From an uncultured Roseobacter sp. (lineage in GTDB: Bacteria > Pseudomonadota > Alphaproteobacteria > Rhodobacterales > Rhodobacteraceae): 64,000 nt of DNA. This document shows positions 27,925 to 36,913 of this stretch, in pieces; the first letter of the stretch is position 1, and each line of letters begins with the position of its first letter. The notes under the pieces are model-generated. The model was not told the DNA's origin, made no database searches, and saw nothing but the letters and a program-made list of their open reading frames with translations. The DNA lies in assembly GCF_947499265.1 (NCBI RefSeq), contig NZ_CANMNK010000013.1:1-64000 (forward strand), given 5' to 3'. A program made the translations under genes and the position numbers.

Positions 27925-28632
27925 TCAGGCCGTTGTCATCCCGACGAATTCGGCAACGGTTTCCGGGTTCTTGAGGTCGTGTGGCATAAGCTCGCCGGTG
28001 ATCGCGCCTTTCTGGATGATCAGCACGCGGCCGGACAAGGCGGCGATGAAATCGAGGTTTTGCTCCACCAGCACCAGCGACAGCCCGCGGCTGCGCAGCG
28101 TTTTCAGCGTCTCCACGATCTCCTCCAGGATTGAGGGCTGAATGCCCTCCGTCGGCTCATCGAGCAGCATCAGTTTTGGCCGGGCGCAAAGACACCGGGC
28201 GAGTGCCAGCAGCTGCTGTTCTCCGCCTGACAGCGCGCCGCCTCGCCGGTCGAGCAGCCGCTGCAGGCGCGGAAAAAGGCTCAGGATGTCATCGAGCAGA
28301 GCGGGGTCTTCCTCCGAACTGCCCGCCATGCCCATGCGCAGGTTTTCGTGCACGCTGAGGTCTGGGAAGATCTGCCGCCCCTGCGGCACCAGCCCCAGCC
28401 CTGCCAAGGCGCGTTTGTGCGGCGGCAGCCCCGTGATGTCCTGTCCGTTGAACCGGACCGTCCCGCCCGTCGCAGGCAAATGGCCCATCAGCGTGTTCAT
28501 CAGCGTGGTCTTGCCCATGCCGTTGTGGCCCAGAATGCCGAGGAACTCACCCTCAGCGACATTCAGCGTCACACCTGCGAGGATCGGAATGCGGCCATAG
28601 CCGGACCTGAGCGCGTCGACGTCCAAAATCAT
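27925..28632 (-). CDS. ABC transporter ATPase, LivF/UrtE type
   Basis: 235 residues. Walker [10 protein letters not shown] (35-43), signature [13 protein letters not shown], Walker [17 protein letters not shown]. The [11 protein letters not shown] segment is characteristic of the UrtE branch (urea/short amide) of branched-chain-amino-acid-type transporters. It overlaps the partner ATPase by 4 bases. Together with the partner ATPase, two permeases and a binding protein it completes the importer. Confidence 0.92.
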   Translation of the reverse strand: MILDVDALRSGYGRIPILAGVTLNVAEGEFLGILGHNGMGKTTLMNTLMGHLPATGGTVRFNGQDITGLPPHKRALAGLGLVPQGRQIFPDLSVHENLRMGMAGSSEEDPALLDDILSLFPRLQRLLDRRGGALSGGEQQLLALARCLCARPKLMLLDEPTEGIQPSILEEIVETLKTLRSRGLSLVLVEQNLDFIAALSGRVLIIQKGAITGELMPHDLKNPETVAEFVGMTTA

Positions 28633-29351
28633 GCCGCCAGCCCCTTGCCCAGATAGACATCGCGCACGCGAGCGTCTTCGAGCACGCGCGCCACGTCATC
28701 TTCGATCAGCACCGCTCCCTGATGCAGCACCGTCACCGTCCTGGCGATCATCTTGATGAATTGCATGTCATGCTCGACCACGATCAGCGCGCGCGACTTG
28801 TTGATCTCCAGGATCAGCTCGGCTGTCCGCTCCACCTCCTCGTGGGTCATGCCGGCTGCTGGTTCATCCAGCAGGATCAGCTCCGGCTCGCCAGCCAGAA
28901 CGGTCCCGATCTCCACCCATTGCCGCTGCCCGTGCGCGAGTTGGCCAACCTCTTTGGTCGCGATCCCGGTTAGGTGCAGTTGGGTCAGGATCTTCTCCGT
29001 CAGCTCGGTGGCAAATCCCGGCGTATGTTTGTGACGTGCGGCAATCCACAGGTTTTCCTGCACGCTCAGCGCGTTGAAGACATTGGGCACCTGGGTCTTG
29101 ATCCCCACGCCCTGACGCGCGATTTCATGTGGGCGGGCGCCGGAAATATCCTGACCGCGTAGGTGCACATGCCCTTCTGACGGATGCAATTGACCGGTGA
29201 GAAGTTTGAAGAAGGTGGACTTGCCCGCGCCATTCGGCCCGATCAGGCAGCGCAGCTCGGATTCCTTGAGGGTGAAATCCACCCCATCGACCGCGGTGAC
29301 CCCGCCAAAGCGGATTGTGAGACCGCTGGTTTGCAACAACGGCGCGCTCAT
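28629..29351 (-). CDS. ABC transporter ATPase, LivG/UrtD type
   Basis: The start at 29351 (MSAPLLQTSGLTI) overlaps the permease stop by 4 bases; a longer upstream frame runs inside the permease and is rejected. 240 residues. Walker A GPNGAGKST (38-46), the variant signature LAHGQRQWVEIG and ILLDEPAAGMTHEEVERT. The HGQ-R/K-QW-E-IG signature is typical of UrtD proteins, supporting urea or short-amide import rather than amino acids. Confidence 0.92.
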   Translation of the reverse strand: MSAPLLQTSGLTIRFGGVTAVDGVDFTLKESELRCLIGPNGAGKSTFFKLLTGQLHPSEGHVHLRGQDISGARPHEIARQGVGIKTQVPNVFNALSVQENLWIAARHKHTPGFATELTEKILTQLHLTGIATKEVGQLAHGQRQWVEIGTVLAGEPELILLDEPAAGMTHEEVERTAELILEINKSRALIVVEHDMQFIKMIARTVTVLHQGAVLIEDDVARVLEDARVRDVYLGKGLAA

Positions 29352-30382
29352 GTCTTCACCTTCACGCTGACCTCGGGCGGGGCCGTTTTTTCTTGCCCCA
29401 AGCGCAACATCACCAGATCGCGCAGGGTCGGCGCGATGCCCTTGGGCACAAGCAATACAAAGACGATCAGGATCGCCCCAAGGATGAAATTGGCATCCAG
29501 CGCCTGTTGCGCGCCGATCTCGGTGACCATCCATTGCAGCAGCAAACAGCCGATGACCGGTCCGATCAACGTACCGCGTCCGCCGATGATGACCCAGATG
29601 ATGATCTGCGCGGAGAGGCCGAGAGCAAAGATCGTGGGGCTGACGAAGGCACCCCAATTCACGTAGAGCGCACCAGCAAACCCGGCGATGGCCCCGCCGA
29701 TCATGAAGGTGATGAGTTTGTAGATGCGTGGGTCATAGCCCAGCAGCGCCGCCCGGGTCTCGTTTTCACGGATGGCGATGATGATGCGGCCAAAGGAGCT
29801 GGCGATCAGCAGACGCAGCCCCAGATAGACCAGGATCAGCGCGATGCCCGTGACCATCCAGGCCTGCTCCGGCGTGAGGATGTAGCCCGGGTTGCCCGGC
29901 AGGTTGAAGGTCGGCACCCCCGGCATGCCGTTGAATCCGCCAAGCCGCGCATCCCCGATCTTGTAGAAATCGCCCGCCGTGGAATTAACCAGATTAAACA
30001 GGATCAATGAGACCGTGAGGGTGATCACCCCTAGATAGACGTCACTGATCCCACCGTAGATCATGAAATAGCCCAGAAGCGCCGCAAAGATCACAGGCAC
30101 CAGAATGGCCAGTAGAATCGCAGGCGTGCTGTCGCCGAAATTGATCGCCGAGACCGCGTACGCGTAGGCGCCTAGACCAAAAAAAGATGTCTGACCAAAG
30201 CAGAGGATGCCGCCGTAGCCCCAGATGAACCCGAGGCTGAGCGCCAGGACGGCCATGGCCGCAAAGACGGTTAGCTGCATGATCTGGAAAAGATCGACGT
30301 AGAGCGGCGCGGTGAGGATGAAGGCCGCAGCCACCGCGGATCCGACAAGTGCCCCGATCATGCCGTTGAGAAGATGCATCAC
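29348..30382 (-). CDS. ABC transporter permease, LivM/UrtC type
   Basis: 344 residues, about nine to ten membrane segments. Typical LivM features: FGQTSFFGLGAYAYAVS near residue 60, AIRENETRAALLGYDPRIYKL and GGAIAGFAGALYVNWGAFVSP. It shares four bases with each neighbour (ATGA overlaps), as expected for an operon encoding one inner-membrane complex. Confidence 0.92.
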   Translation of the reverse strand: MMHLLNGMIGALVGSAVAAAFILTAPLYVDLFQIMQLTVFAAMAVLALSLGFIWGYGGILCFGQTSFFGLGAYAYAVSAINFGDSTPAILLAILVPVIFAALLGYFMIYGGISDVYLGVITLTVSLILFNLVNSTAGDFYKIGDARLGGFNGMPGVPTFNLPGNPGYILTPEQAWMVTGIALILVYLGLRLLIASSFGRIIIAIRENETRAALLGYDPRIYKLITFMIGGAIAGFAGALYVNWGAFVSPTIFALGLSAQIIIWVIIGGRGTLIGPVIGCLLLQWMVTEIGAQQALDANFILGAILIVFVLLVPKGIAPTLRDLVMLRLGQEKTAPPEVSVKVKT

Positions 30383-31245
30383 AAACGTCCTTTGAAAAAT
30401 CGGCCTGAAATGCCGGTGGGCAACATCCGGATCAGGATCACAGCAGCGATGAACAGGATCACCTCGCCAAAGACCGGTGTGGTCAGGAAGGCCGCGATCT
30501 GGTTGATGAAGCCGAAAAGGCCAGAGGCCGAGATCAACCCCCAGAGGATCGAGGTACCGCCGCCGACAACGGTGATGAAGGCCTTGGCGATATAGGCGGC
30601 CCCCATGGTCGGGACCACGCCTGCGACCGGGGCAAGAAGACCGCCCGCAAGCCCCGACATCGCCGCCCCGGCGCCGAAAGTGGCCATATAGATCCGGGCC
30701 GGATTGACCCCCAGCGTCGCCGCCATATCGGGGTTCTGCATCACCGCGCGGGCGATGAGACCAGCTCGGGTATAGCGCATGACGGCCCAGACAGCGGTCA
30801 TCAGCAGGATGGCCATAAGCGCCAGAAACGGCGTGTAGAGGCTCGATTGATAGGCCCCGACCTGGAAACCGCCCAAGGGTGAGGACACCCCCACGATCGT
30901 ATTACCAAAAATCATCGTCGTGCCGCCGACGATCACAAGACTGAGACCCCATGTCGCCAGCATCGTATCCACCAGTCGGCCATAGAGAAACTGGATCAGG
31001 CATCGCTCGACGATCACACCGACAAGCCCGACGAAAACCGGCGCGATGACCAGCATCGCAAACCAGATGTTCACCCCCGCCGAGACCGACAGCACCGTGG
31101 CATAGGCCCCGAGCATGAGGAATTCCCCATGCGCGAGATTGATGATTTTCATCATGCCAAAGATCACCGCAAGACCAGCGCTGATCAGCACCAAGGAGGC
31201 AATGCCACTGATGACGTCGAGCCCGACGATGATGGCGATGTCCAT
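30379..31245 (-). CDS. ABC transporter permease, LivH/UrtB type
   Basis: The start at 31245 (MDIAIIVGLDVISG) is chosen because the longer frame would run into the binding-protein gene without its own ribosome site. 288 residues with about eight membrane segments. FGMMKIINLAHGEFLMLGAY is the LivH hallmark, and RAVMQNPDMAATLGVNPARIYM is the cytoplasmic coupling loop. Four-base overlap with the LivM-type gene. Confidence 0.92.
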   Translation of the reverse strand: MDIAIIVGLDVISGIASLVLISAGLAVIFGMMKIINLAHGEFLMLGAYATVLSVSAGVNIWFAMLVIAPVFVGLVGVIVERCLIQFLYGRLVDTMLATWGLSLVIVGGTTMIFGNTIVGVSSPLGGFQVGAYQSSLYTPFLALMAILLMTAVWAVMRYTRAGLIARAVMQNPDMAATLGVNPARIYMATFGAGAAMSGLAGGLLAPVAGVVPTMGAAYIAKAFITVVGGGTSILWGLISASGLFGFINQIAAFLTTPVFGEVILFIAAVILIRMLPTGISGRFFKGRL

Positions 31246-31255
31246 AGCCCGCCCC

Positions 31256-32494
31256 TCAGATATCGATGATGTAGTGGGTGGTGTCGTTCGGATTCGCTTC
31301 GAGATCGCAGACTGCCGCAGTATCCAACGGCTCCTGTTGCTCAAAGGTCTCCAGCACGTTCCACTGGCTGTTTTCAACTTCGGCGAGGAAGGTATTCCGC
31401 GTCACGTGGTGGGTCTTGGGATCCACCACCACCTTGCCGCTCGGCCCGTCGAACGAGAGCCCCGTTTCCAGTGCTTCGATCACTGCCATCCGGTCGACCG
31501 AGCCCGCCATTTTGACCCCTTCGGCCCAGAGGTGCACGCCCTCATAGCTCGCCGCCGCCAGTTCACTGACATAGGGCGTCTGTGCGCCATGCCGGTCTTT
31601 GATCGCTGTGACGAAGGCCTGGCTTGCCGGTGTCTGCAGCTCTTCGAAATAGCCGTAACTGCCCAGCACACCCTTGCTTTCGGACGCTTCCAGTGTCGCG
31701 GGCTCGTTCACCAAACCGAAGGTCGTAGAGGCAATGGGAATCTCATCCTTCAGTCCCGCAGCAGCCCACTGACGATAGAACGCGGTGTGGTTGCCGCCGA
31801 CCATCGCCGACAAGAGCAGGTCCGGTCCGGCCGCCTGGATCCGCGAGATCGACGGTCCGAAGTTGGTCACGTCGAGCGGGAAGAAATCGGTTGAGAGCAC
31901 CTCGCCGCCATGGTCTTCGACGTATTTGCGCATCCACTTCGCGGTGATCTGGCCATAATTGTAGTCCGCCGCGATGATGTAGGCTTTCTTGCCCCAGAGG
32001 TTCATCGCGTAAGGCACCAGTTTTTCCACCGTCTGGGCGGGGGTCGTGCCAGTGTTGAACGTGTTGCGGTCGCAGACGCCGCCCTCATAAAGCGTGTTGT
32101 AGAAGTAGAGGGTCCGGAACCGGCTGAAGATCGGACGGATCGCTTCGCGCGAGGCGGAGGTAATGCCGCCGTGGATCACATCGACCTTGTCGCGTACCGC
32201 AAGCTGCTGCGCGAATTGCGAGTATAGCTGGATGTTGGATTGCGTGTCATAGTTGATCAGCTCGACCTCACGCCCCAGCAATCCGCCTGCGGCATTGATC
32301 TCCTCAACCGCCAGCATGATGGCATAGACCATGGGCTCGCCGGTGGCCGCCAGCGGCCCGGCCAGATCGTGCAGGCTGCCCAGTTTGATGGGGCCATCCT
32401 GCGCCCGCGCCATGCTGCCGATGAGCGAAGGCGCTGCGAGCGCGACCCCACCAGCGGCAGAATTCCGGATAAATTTACGGCGTGAGAGTGTCAT
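31256..32494 (-). CDS. Periplasmic amide/urea-binding protein, Tat-exported
   Basis: 412 residues. The N-terminus MTLSRRKFIRNSAAGGVAL is a twin-arginine signal, cleaved probably after ARAQ. The mature part is a type I periplasmic binding protein of the UrtA/AmiC branch (IKLGSLHDLAGPLAATG, VDVIHGGITSASREAIRP, YFYNTLYEGGVCDRNTF, VDPKTHHVTRNTFLAEV). It sits 10 bases ahead of the LivH-type permease and feeds ligand to the transporter. The homologous AmiC-like protein at 36914 lacks a signal and has a sensor role instead. Confidence 0.93.
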   Translation of the reverse strand: MTLSRRKFIRNSAAGGVALAAPSLIGSMARAQDGPIKLGSLHDLAGPLAATGEPMVYAIMLAVEEINAAGGLLGREVELINYDTQSNIQLYSQFAQQLAVRDKVDVIHGGITSASREAIRPIFSRFRTLYFYNTLYEGGVCDRNTFNTGTTPAQTVEKLVPYAMNLWGKKAYIIAADYNYGQITAKWMRKYVEDHGGEVLSTDFFPLDVTNFGPSISRIQAAGPDLLLSAMVGGNHTAFYRQWAAAGLKDEIPIASTTFGLVNEPATLEASESKGVLGSYGYFEELQTPASQAFVTAIKDRHGAQTPYVSELAAASYEGVHLWAEGVKMAGSVDRMAVIEALETGLSFDGPSGKVVVDPKTHHVTRNTFLAEVENSQWNVLETFEQQEPLDTAAVCDLEANPNDTTHYIIDI

Positions 32495-32610
32495 CTACGT
32501 TTCCCTTTTGTTGGTCGGCGTCTCTTGGTCTGCTGAGACTGTTCTGTGATGGATCGTCCGCCCTGCGCCGGGAGCAGACCCGTTGGCGCAGGACCGTTTC
32601 AGCGGCGGTG

Positions 32611-34131
32611 TCACTCCGCCGTCATTTTTTGAAAGGAGAGCTGTTCGACCGCAGCAGCGGCCCGGTAGAGCGTTTTTTCCTCCAGCTTGCGCCCGATGAA
32701 CATCGCACCGATGGGCCGCCCGTCATCGGTGGTGCCCGCAGGAACGGAAATACTCGGGTGCCCTGTGGCGCAGGAGGGCGCGGTGTTCGGGATCATTGCA
32801 AAGGCGCGCTCGACAATCGTCTCACGACTGGCCTCCGGGCCGGGCAGCGGGTGCGTCGCCATTGGCGTTGTCGGCATCAGCAGCACATCGCATTTGGCAA
32901 GCAGATCGTCATAGGCCGCAGTCAGCAGCCGATTGAGGTTCTGGGCCTTGCCGTAGTAGCGCCCCTTGTGGCGCGACGACATGTAGTGCCCCATCAAAAG
33001 CCCCAACTTCAGCGTCTCCGACATCTCATTGGCCCGCGCTTTCCACCGCGATTGCTTCTCCAGCAGGCTTTCCAGAAACACCCCTTTCATGTTGGTGCCA
33101 TAGGCGTTCTGACGCATCATCAGCTCTGTCGCACCTTCGAGGAAAATCGGTGTCCAGATGGCAGCCCCTGCCGCGTGCAGCGGTATGGAGACCTCTTCAA
33201 CCTCGGCACCCTGCGTCCCAAGCCGCTCGGCCACCTCGTGAATGCGGGCATCAACTTCCGCCTCGCCACCCGGGTGACCGAAACCTTCGGAAACCACCCC
33301 GACCTTCAGGCCGCGCGCGGGCATCCCCATGCCTTCGGAATAGGCTTGGCTGGGCGCGCCGGTCTGGCGTGGATCAAGCCCATCCGGGCCTGCCATGACC
33401 TCCAGCATCAGCGCATTATCGGCCACGGTCCGGGTGATTGGTCCTGCGTGATCGACGGTCAGTTCGACCGGGAAGATGCCGGTATAAGGGACGAGACCAT
33501 GGGTTGGTTTCAGCCCCACAACGCCGCAGAAAGACGCGGGAATACGGATTGACCCACCTTGGTCACCTCCCGTCGCCATATCTACGATTCCCGCGGCAAC
33601 CAGCGCTGCCGAGCCCGAGGAGGAACCGCCCGCGTTGTGGCCAGGCACGACCGGGTTTTCCACCGGCCCGCTGGCCGAGGTGTGGCTGCCGCCAGACGCG
33701 CAATAGTATTCGCAGACCGCCTTGCCGTGAATATCCGCACCGGCCTCCAGCAGGCGGGTGACAATGGTCGCATCGGTTTCGGGCACGTACCCCTCGAGGA
33801 TTGTGGAGCCGTTTTCCATGGTCACGCCGGCAACGTTCACATTGTCCTTGATGGCCACGGTCTTACCCGAAAGCTTGCCACCAGGCGCGCCTTTGATCTC
33901 AGTTTTGACGACCCAGGCGTTGAACGGATTGTCGGCAGGATCGGGTCTGACACCTGGCGACCGCTCATATGTCACCGGCGGCAGCGGGCTTTCCATCTCA
34001 TCCACGAGATCGTAAGCCTCAAAAAGCCCCCCCATCAGGCCCAGAAAAGAGGCGCTATCCTCAGCACTCAGCGCCAGACCCAGCTCGGCTCCCGCTGCGC
34101 GGACATCTGAGGCTTCCGGACGGTCTATCAT
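32611..34131 (-). CDS. Amidase-signature enzyme (second paralogue)
   Basis: The start at 34131 (MIDRPEAS) has GGGAG 8 bases upstream and is preferred; the ATG at 34146 would add five residues. 506 residues. The triad is complete: Lys95 (TVAIKDN), [10 protein letters not shown] (168-176) and Ser194 ([12 protein letters not shown]). It is a paralogue of the amidase at 26301, sharing LVPYTG, DHAGP and [13 protein letters not shown]. It is the first gene of the leftward block and is divergent from the nitrile hydratase operon, so it may be the main enzyme acting on the hydratase product. Confidence 0.93.
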   Translation of the reverse strand: MIDRPEASDVRAAGAELGLALSAEDSASFLGLMGGLFEAYDLVDEMESPLPPVTYERSPGVRPDPADNPFNAWVVKTEIKGAPGGKLSGKTVAIKDNVNVAGVTMENGSTILEGYVPETDATIVTRLLEAGADIHGKAVCEYYCASGGSHTSASGPVENPVVPGHNAGGSSSGSAALVAAGIVDMATGGDQGGSIRIPASFCGVVGLKPTHGLVPYTGIFPVELTVDHAGPITRTVADNALMLEVMAGPDGLDPRQTGAPSQAYSEGMGMPARGLKVGVVSEGFGHPGGEAEVDARIHEVAERLGTQGAEVEEVSIPLHAAGAAIWTPIFLEGATELMMRQNAYGTNMKGVFLESLLEKQSRWKARANEMSETLKLGLLMGHYMSSRHKGRYYGKAQNLNRLLTAAYDDLLAKCDVLLMPTTPMATHPLPGPEASRETIVERAFAMIPNTAPSCATGHPSISVPAGTTDDGRPIGAMFIGRKLEEKTLYRAAAAVEQLSFQKMTAE

Positions 34132-34589
34132 CCTAATGGCTCCCATTCTTTCAGCGCCGCCCAGACATGCGTCTTTGGCGGCTCAATCCGTTTTCGCTGC
34201 GTCCAAATGATAAGCATTTGACGCGTAATACTCTGACTTAACTAAATAAAATGAAACAGTCGCATCTTGTCGCGCGCCTCTGCCTCATGCACTCCCGCTG
34301 TCCAGAAACAACTATTAAATGAAATTAGTTGAATTGGAAACTTAATTTTGGTTAACCTTTGAAATACTCAGCTGCAACAGATCGCGGACAGAAAATTTGT
34401 GATTTTTCGCTGCACACCGAAAAAGTGCCCGATATTTAATCAGTTGCCATGTCAGTTCCGATCCCGTTTTGTCTGCCGGATGGTGGGCACCGGATCCGCC
34501 CGAACGACACCGGTTGGACGACAGCATCGCCAATCGCAAACGGGGACCGGCAAGGCACTGGACCATCCGCATGACAAGGAGAAAAGACG
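34132..34589. promoter_or_regulatory. Divergent control region between amidase and nitrile hydratase operons
   Basis: About 460 bases without a gene, clearly AT-richer than its surroundings between 34200 and 34440. It must carry both promoters. An imperfect inverted repeat AATTAGTT-8 nt-AACTTAATT lies at 34323-34347, with related AACTAA words near 34240 and AACTAG near 36890 beside the MarR gene, so it is a candidate operator. AAGGAG about 12 bases ahead of 34590 is the ribosome-binding site of the hydratase alpha gene. Confidence 0.5.
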
Positions 34590-35198
34590 ATGCCTCATGA
34601 CCACCCTCACCCGCACAACAAGCCGCTGTCGGATGTGGAATTGCGCGTAAAGGCTCTGGAGTCCATCCTCACTGAGAAGGAGTTGATCGACCCCGAGGCG
34701 ATCGACCTGATTGTCGAGACCTATGAGACCAAGATCGGCCCGCGCAACGGCGCCCGCGTCGTCGCCAAGGCGTGGAGCGACCCGGCCTATAAGGAGCGCT
34801 TGCTGAGCGATACCACCGCAGCGATCAGTGAGCTGGGCTTCTCCGGTGTGCAGGGCGAGGACATGGTGGTGGTCGAGAATACCGAGGACGTGCACAACAT
34901 CGTCGTCTGTACATTATGCTCCTGCTACCCGTGGCCGACCTTGGGCCTGCCGCCGGTCTGGTACAAGGCCGCCCCCTACCGCGCGAAGGTGGTCAAAGAT
35001 CCCCGCGGGGTGCTGGATGAGTTCGGTGTCAGCCTGCCGGAAGAGACCGAAATCCGCGTCTGGGACAGCAATGCAGAACTGCGCTATCTGGTGCTGCCGA
35101 AGCGGCCGGATGGCACCGATGGCATGTCCGAAGAACAACTGGCCGAGATCGTCACCCGCGATGCGATGATCGGCACCGATGTACTGGCGGCGCACTGA
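34590..35198 (+). CDS. nthA: Nitrile hydratase alpha subunit, cobalt type
   Basis: 202 residues, normal alpha length. The metal site is V-C107-T-L-C110-S-C112-YPWP; the CTLCSC form (Thr after the first Cys) is typical of non-corrin cobalt enzymes, while iron enzymes have CSLCSC. In the known family Cys110 and Cys112 positions are oxidised to sulfinic and sulfenic acids. Flanking motifs [20 protein letters not shown] and [22 protein letters not shown] agree. The reaction is nitrile plus water to amide. It heads a four-gene operon with a split beta subunit; the same fold also forms the gamma subunit of thiocyanate hydrolase, an alternative discussed in the findings. Confidence 0.93.
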   Translation: MPHDHPHPHNKPLSDVELRVKALESILTEKELIDPEAIDLIVETYETKIGPRNGARVVAKAWSDPAYKERLLSDTTAAISELGFSGVQGEDMVVVENTEDVHNIVVCTLCSCYPWPTLGLPPVWYKAAPYRAKVVKDPRGVLDEFGVSLPEETEIRVWDSNAELRYLVLPKRPDGTDGMSEEQLAEIVTRDAMIGTDVLAAH

Positions 35199-35228
35199 AC
35201 GCCGTAACCCGATAGAAAGGACAACCCC

Positions 35229-35540
35229 ATGAACGGCATACACGATCTGGGTGGCATGGACGGTCTTGGCCCGATCAATCCGACCAAAGACGAGCCCCGT
35301 TTCAAAGACGATTGGGAACGGCGGATGTTCGGTCTTTTTGTCTCCTGTTTCGCGGGCGGGCATTACAACGTGGATGAGTTTCGCCATGCCATCGAGCGCA
35401 TGGGTCCGGCGCATTATCTGGAGACCAGCTATTACGAGCACTGGCTGGCCTCGCTGGAAACGCTGCTGACGGAAAAGGGGGTCATCACGCAGGAAGAGCT
35501 GGACGCCCGCAAGAAGCACATCGCGATGGAGGACGCCTGA
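35229..35540 (+). CDS. Nitrile hydratase beta subunit, N-terminal half (separate gene)
   Basis: 103 residues matching only the N-terminal half of a normal ~220-residue beta subunit: MNGIHDLGGMDGLGPI, then FKDDWERRMFGLFVSCFAGG, HAIERMGPAHYLETSYYEHWLASLETLL. It ends in TGATG, sharing one base with the next gene, which carries the C-terminal half. Both halves are intact and each has its own start, so this is a true split rather than a sequencing frameshift. A ribosome site (GAAAGGACAA) precedes it. Confidence 0.9.
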   Translation: MNGIHDLGGMDGLGPINPTKDEPRFKDDWERRMFGLFVSCFAGGHYNVDEFRHAIERMGPAHYLETSYYEHWLASLETLLTEKGVITQEELDARKKHIAMEDA

Positions 35541-35893
35541 TGCCCACATTGACACCAGACATCGTGCCGGGCCTGATTGCCACTGGCGCCTCAGCTCGGC
35601 TGGATGAGGATGTCGCGCCGAAGTTCAGCATCGGTGATGCCGTGGAGATGAAGAACATCAACCCGGTGACCCATACCCGCCTGCCCCGCTACGTCCGCGG
35701 CAAAAAGGGGATCGTGGAGCGGGACCATGGTGTTTTCGCCTTTCCCGATACCGGCGCGCATGGGCTGGGGCACAAGGCGCAACATGTCTATTCGGTGAAG
35801 TTCTCGTTTCGGGAGCTTTGGGGCGAGGACCATGCAGAGAATATGTATCTCTACATCGACATGTTCGATGACTACATGAGGCCCGCGCCATGA
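35540..35893 (+). CDS. Nitrile hydratase beta subunit, C-terminal half (separate gene)
   Basis: 117 residues corresponding to the SH3-like C-terminal half of the beta subunit: PKFSIGDAVEMKNINPVTHTR, LPRYVRGKKGIVERDHGVFAF, PDTGAHGLG, QHVYSVKFSFRELWG. The R-x-P-R-Y-x-R-G-x-x-G segment carries the arginines that contact the oxidised cysteines in known enzymes. An added N-terminal leader (MPTLTPDIVPGLIATGASARL) replaces the normal linker. The start overlaps the upstream stop and the end overlaps the accessory gene by 4 bases. Confidence 0.9.
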   Translation: MPTLTPDIVPGLIATGASARLDEDVAPKFSIGDAVEMKNINPVTHTRLPRYVRGKKGIVERDHGVFAFPDTGAHGLGHKAQHVYSVKFSFRELWGEDHAENMYLYIDMFDDYMRPAP

Positions 35894-36276
35894 ACGATCA
35901 GATCAAAGGCTCCGACCTCAAACGCACGCCGCACCTGCCCCATGACGAGGGCGGGCCCGTTTTTAATGCGCCATGGGAAGCCAAGGCCTTTGCCATGACG
36001 GTGGACTTGCACAAACGCGGTGTCTTTGCCTGGTCAGATTGGTGCGAAACACTGTCGGAAGAGATCAAGCTGGCGCAGGCGGCGGGCGATCCCGATCTGG
36101 GCGACACCTACTACAAACACTGGCTCAGCGCTCTGGAAAAGCTGATCACAGCGAAGAAGGTCACCGATGCACAAAGCCTACTGGCGGCCAAGGAAGACTG
36201 GCGCGCGGCGGATGAGCATCGTGGCTTTGGCGAGGCACCGGTGCTTGTGAAAGGCGCGGCTGGCGCAGGTACGTGA
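35890..36276 (+). CDS. Nitrile hydratase accessory (activator) protein
   Basis: 128 residues with the pattern FNAPWEAKAFAMTVDLHKRGVFAWSDWCETL and DLGDTYYKHWLSALEKL, homologous to the N-terminal half of the beta subunit. Known role: in cobalt enzymes such small proteins chaperone alpha-subunit cobalt insertion and cysteine oxidation through subunit swapping. Four-base overlap with the beta C-half gene. Its presence supports a cobalt nitrile-hydratase-type enzyme. Confidence 0.88.
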   Translation: MNDQIKGSDLKRTPHLPHDEGGPVFNAPWEAKAFAMTVDLHKRGVFAWSDWCETLSEEIKLAQAAGDPDLGDTYYKHWLSALEKLITAKKVTDAQSLLAAKEDWRAADEHRGFGEAPVLVKGAAGAGT

Positions 36277-36398
36277 GTGGCGTCGAAGGCATCACGGTCC
36301 GGGGCTTAACAGAGAGCGGCACCGACGGTATCCTGATCGGGCTGGATCAACCTGTCTATGACACCGGTGACGAACGCGATCACATCAGGCGCCCAACC

Positions 36399-36821
36399 CT
36401 ACGTAAGCGTATCCAACGCCTCTCGCAGGAGCTGCGCTTTTTCCAATCCGATTGTCTCGATGATCCGGTCGTTTTGCGCTTCGACGTGGAGTGCGATCTT
36501 GTCAGCGAGTGTGACGCCCAGATCGGTCAGCGCCAAATGCACACGTCTTTGATCCTCTGCGGCCAGCTGCCGCTGTACCAACCCGTCCGCCACCATCCGG
36601 TCCACCAGTTTGGTCAGCGTCGGCGGGTTCATCAAAACAATTTCAGCCAGCTCCCGCATTGTGATACCCTGCGAGGCACGCAATGACTGCAGCACGCGCC
36701 AGGTTTCAACCTGCACGTTCAGCGCCTTGAGATTCTGGCTCAATTCGATGTGAAGCTTTCGATGGGCCGCAGCAAGTGCATAAGAAATATACGAATCTAC
36801 TGTTTTTTGAGGCTCTGACAT
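36399..36821 (-). CDS. MarR-family regulator
   Basis: 140 residues with a winged helix-turn-helix: ITMRELAEIVLMNPPTLTKLVDRMVADGLVQRQ and the wing DQRRVHLALTDLG. It is convergent with the nitrile hydratase operon and divergent from the AmiC-like gene. By analogy with Rhodococcus rhodochrous J1, where MarR-like NhhD and AmiC-like NhhC control a cobalt nitrile hydratase, this is a likely regulator of the island. Direct operators are not proven. Confidence 0.9.
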   Translation of the reverse strand: MSEPQKTVDSYISYALAAAHRKLHIELSQNLKALNVQVETWRVLQSLRASQGITMRELAEIVLMNPPTLTKLVDRMVADGLVQRQLAAEDQRRVHLALTDLGVTLADKIALHVEAQNDRIIETIGLEKAQLLREALDTLT

Positions 36822-36913
36822 CCGACGACCGACAGTTCAATGGTAACAAAGTTGACGTTGCGGACACCAAGTACCACCGTCTTTGAATTAAAACTAGCAA
36901 AGAAAACGGATCG

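Noticed and set aside
28629-29657. Longer UrtD-like ATPase frame starting at 29657
   Set aside because: The first 102 codons read permease sequence out of frame; the Walker domain starts at 29351 with the standard 4-base overlap.
34590-35893. Thiocyanate hydrolase as the primary annotation
   Set aside because: The three-subunit layout fits, but the linked amidases, amide importer, AmiC/MarR pair and accessory protein fit a nitrile hydratase better; left as an alternative.
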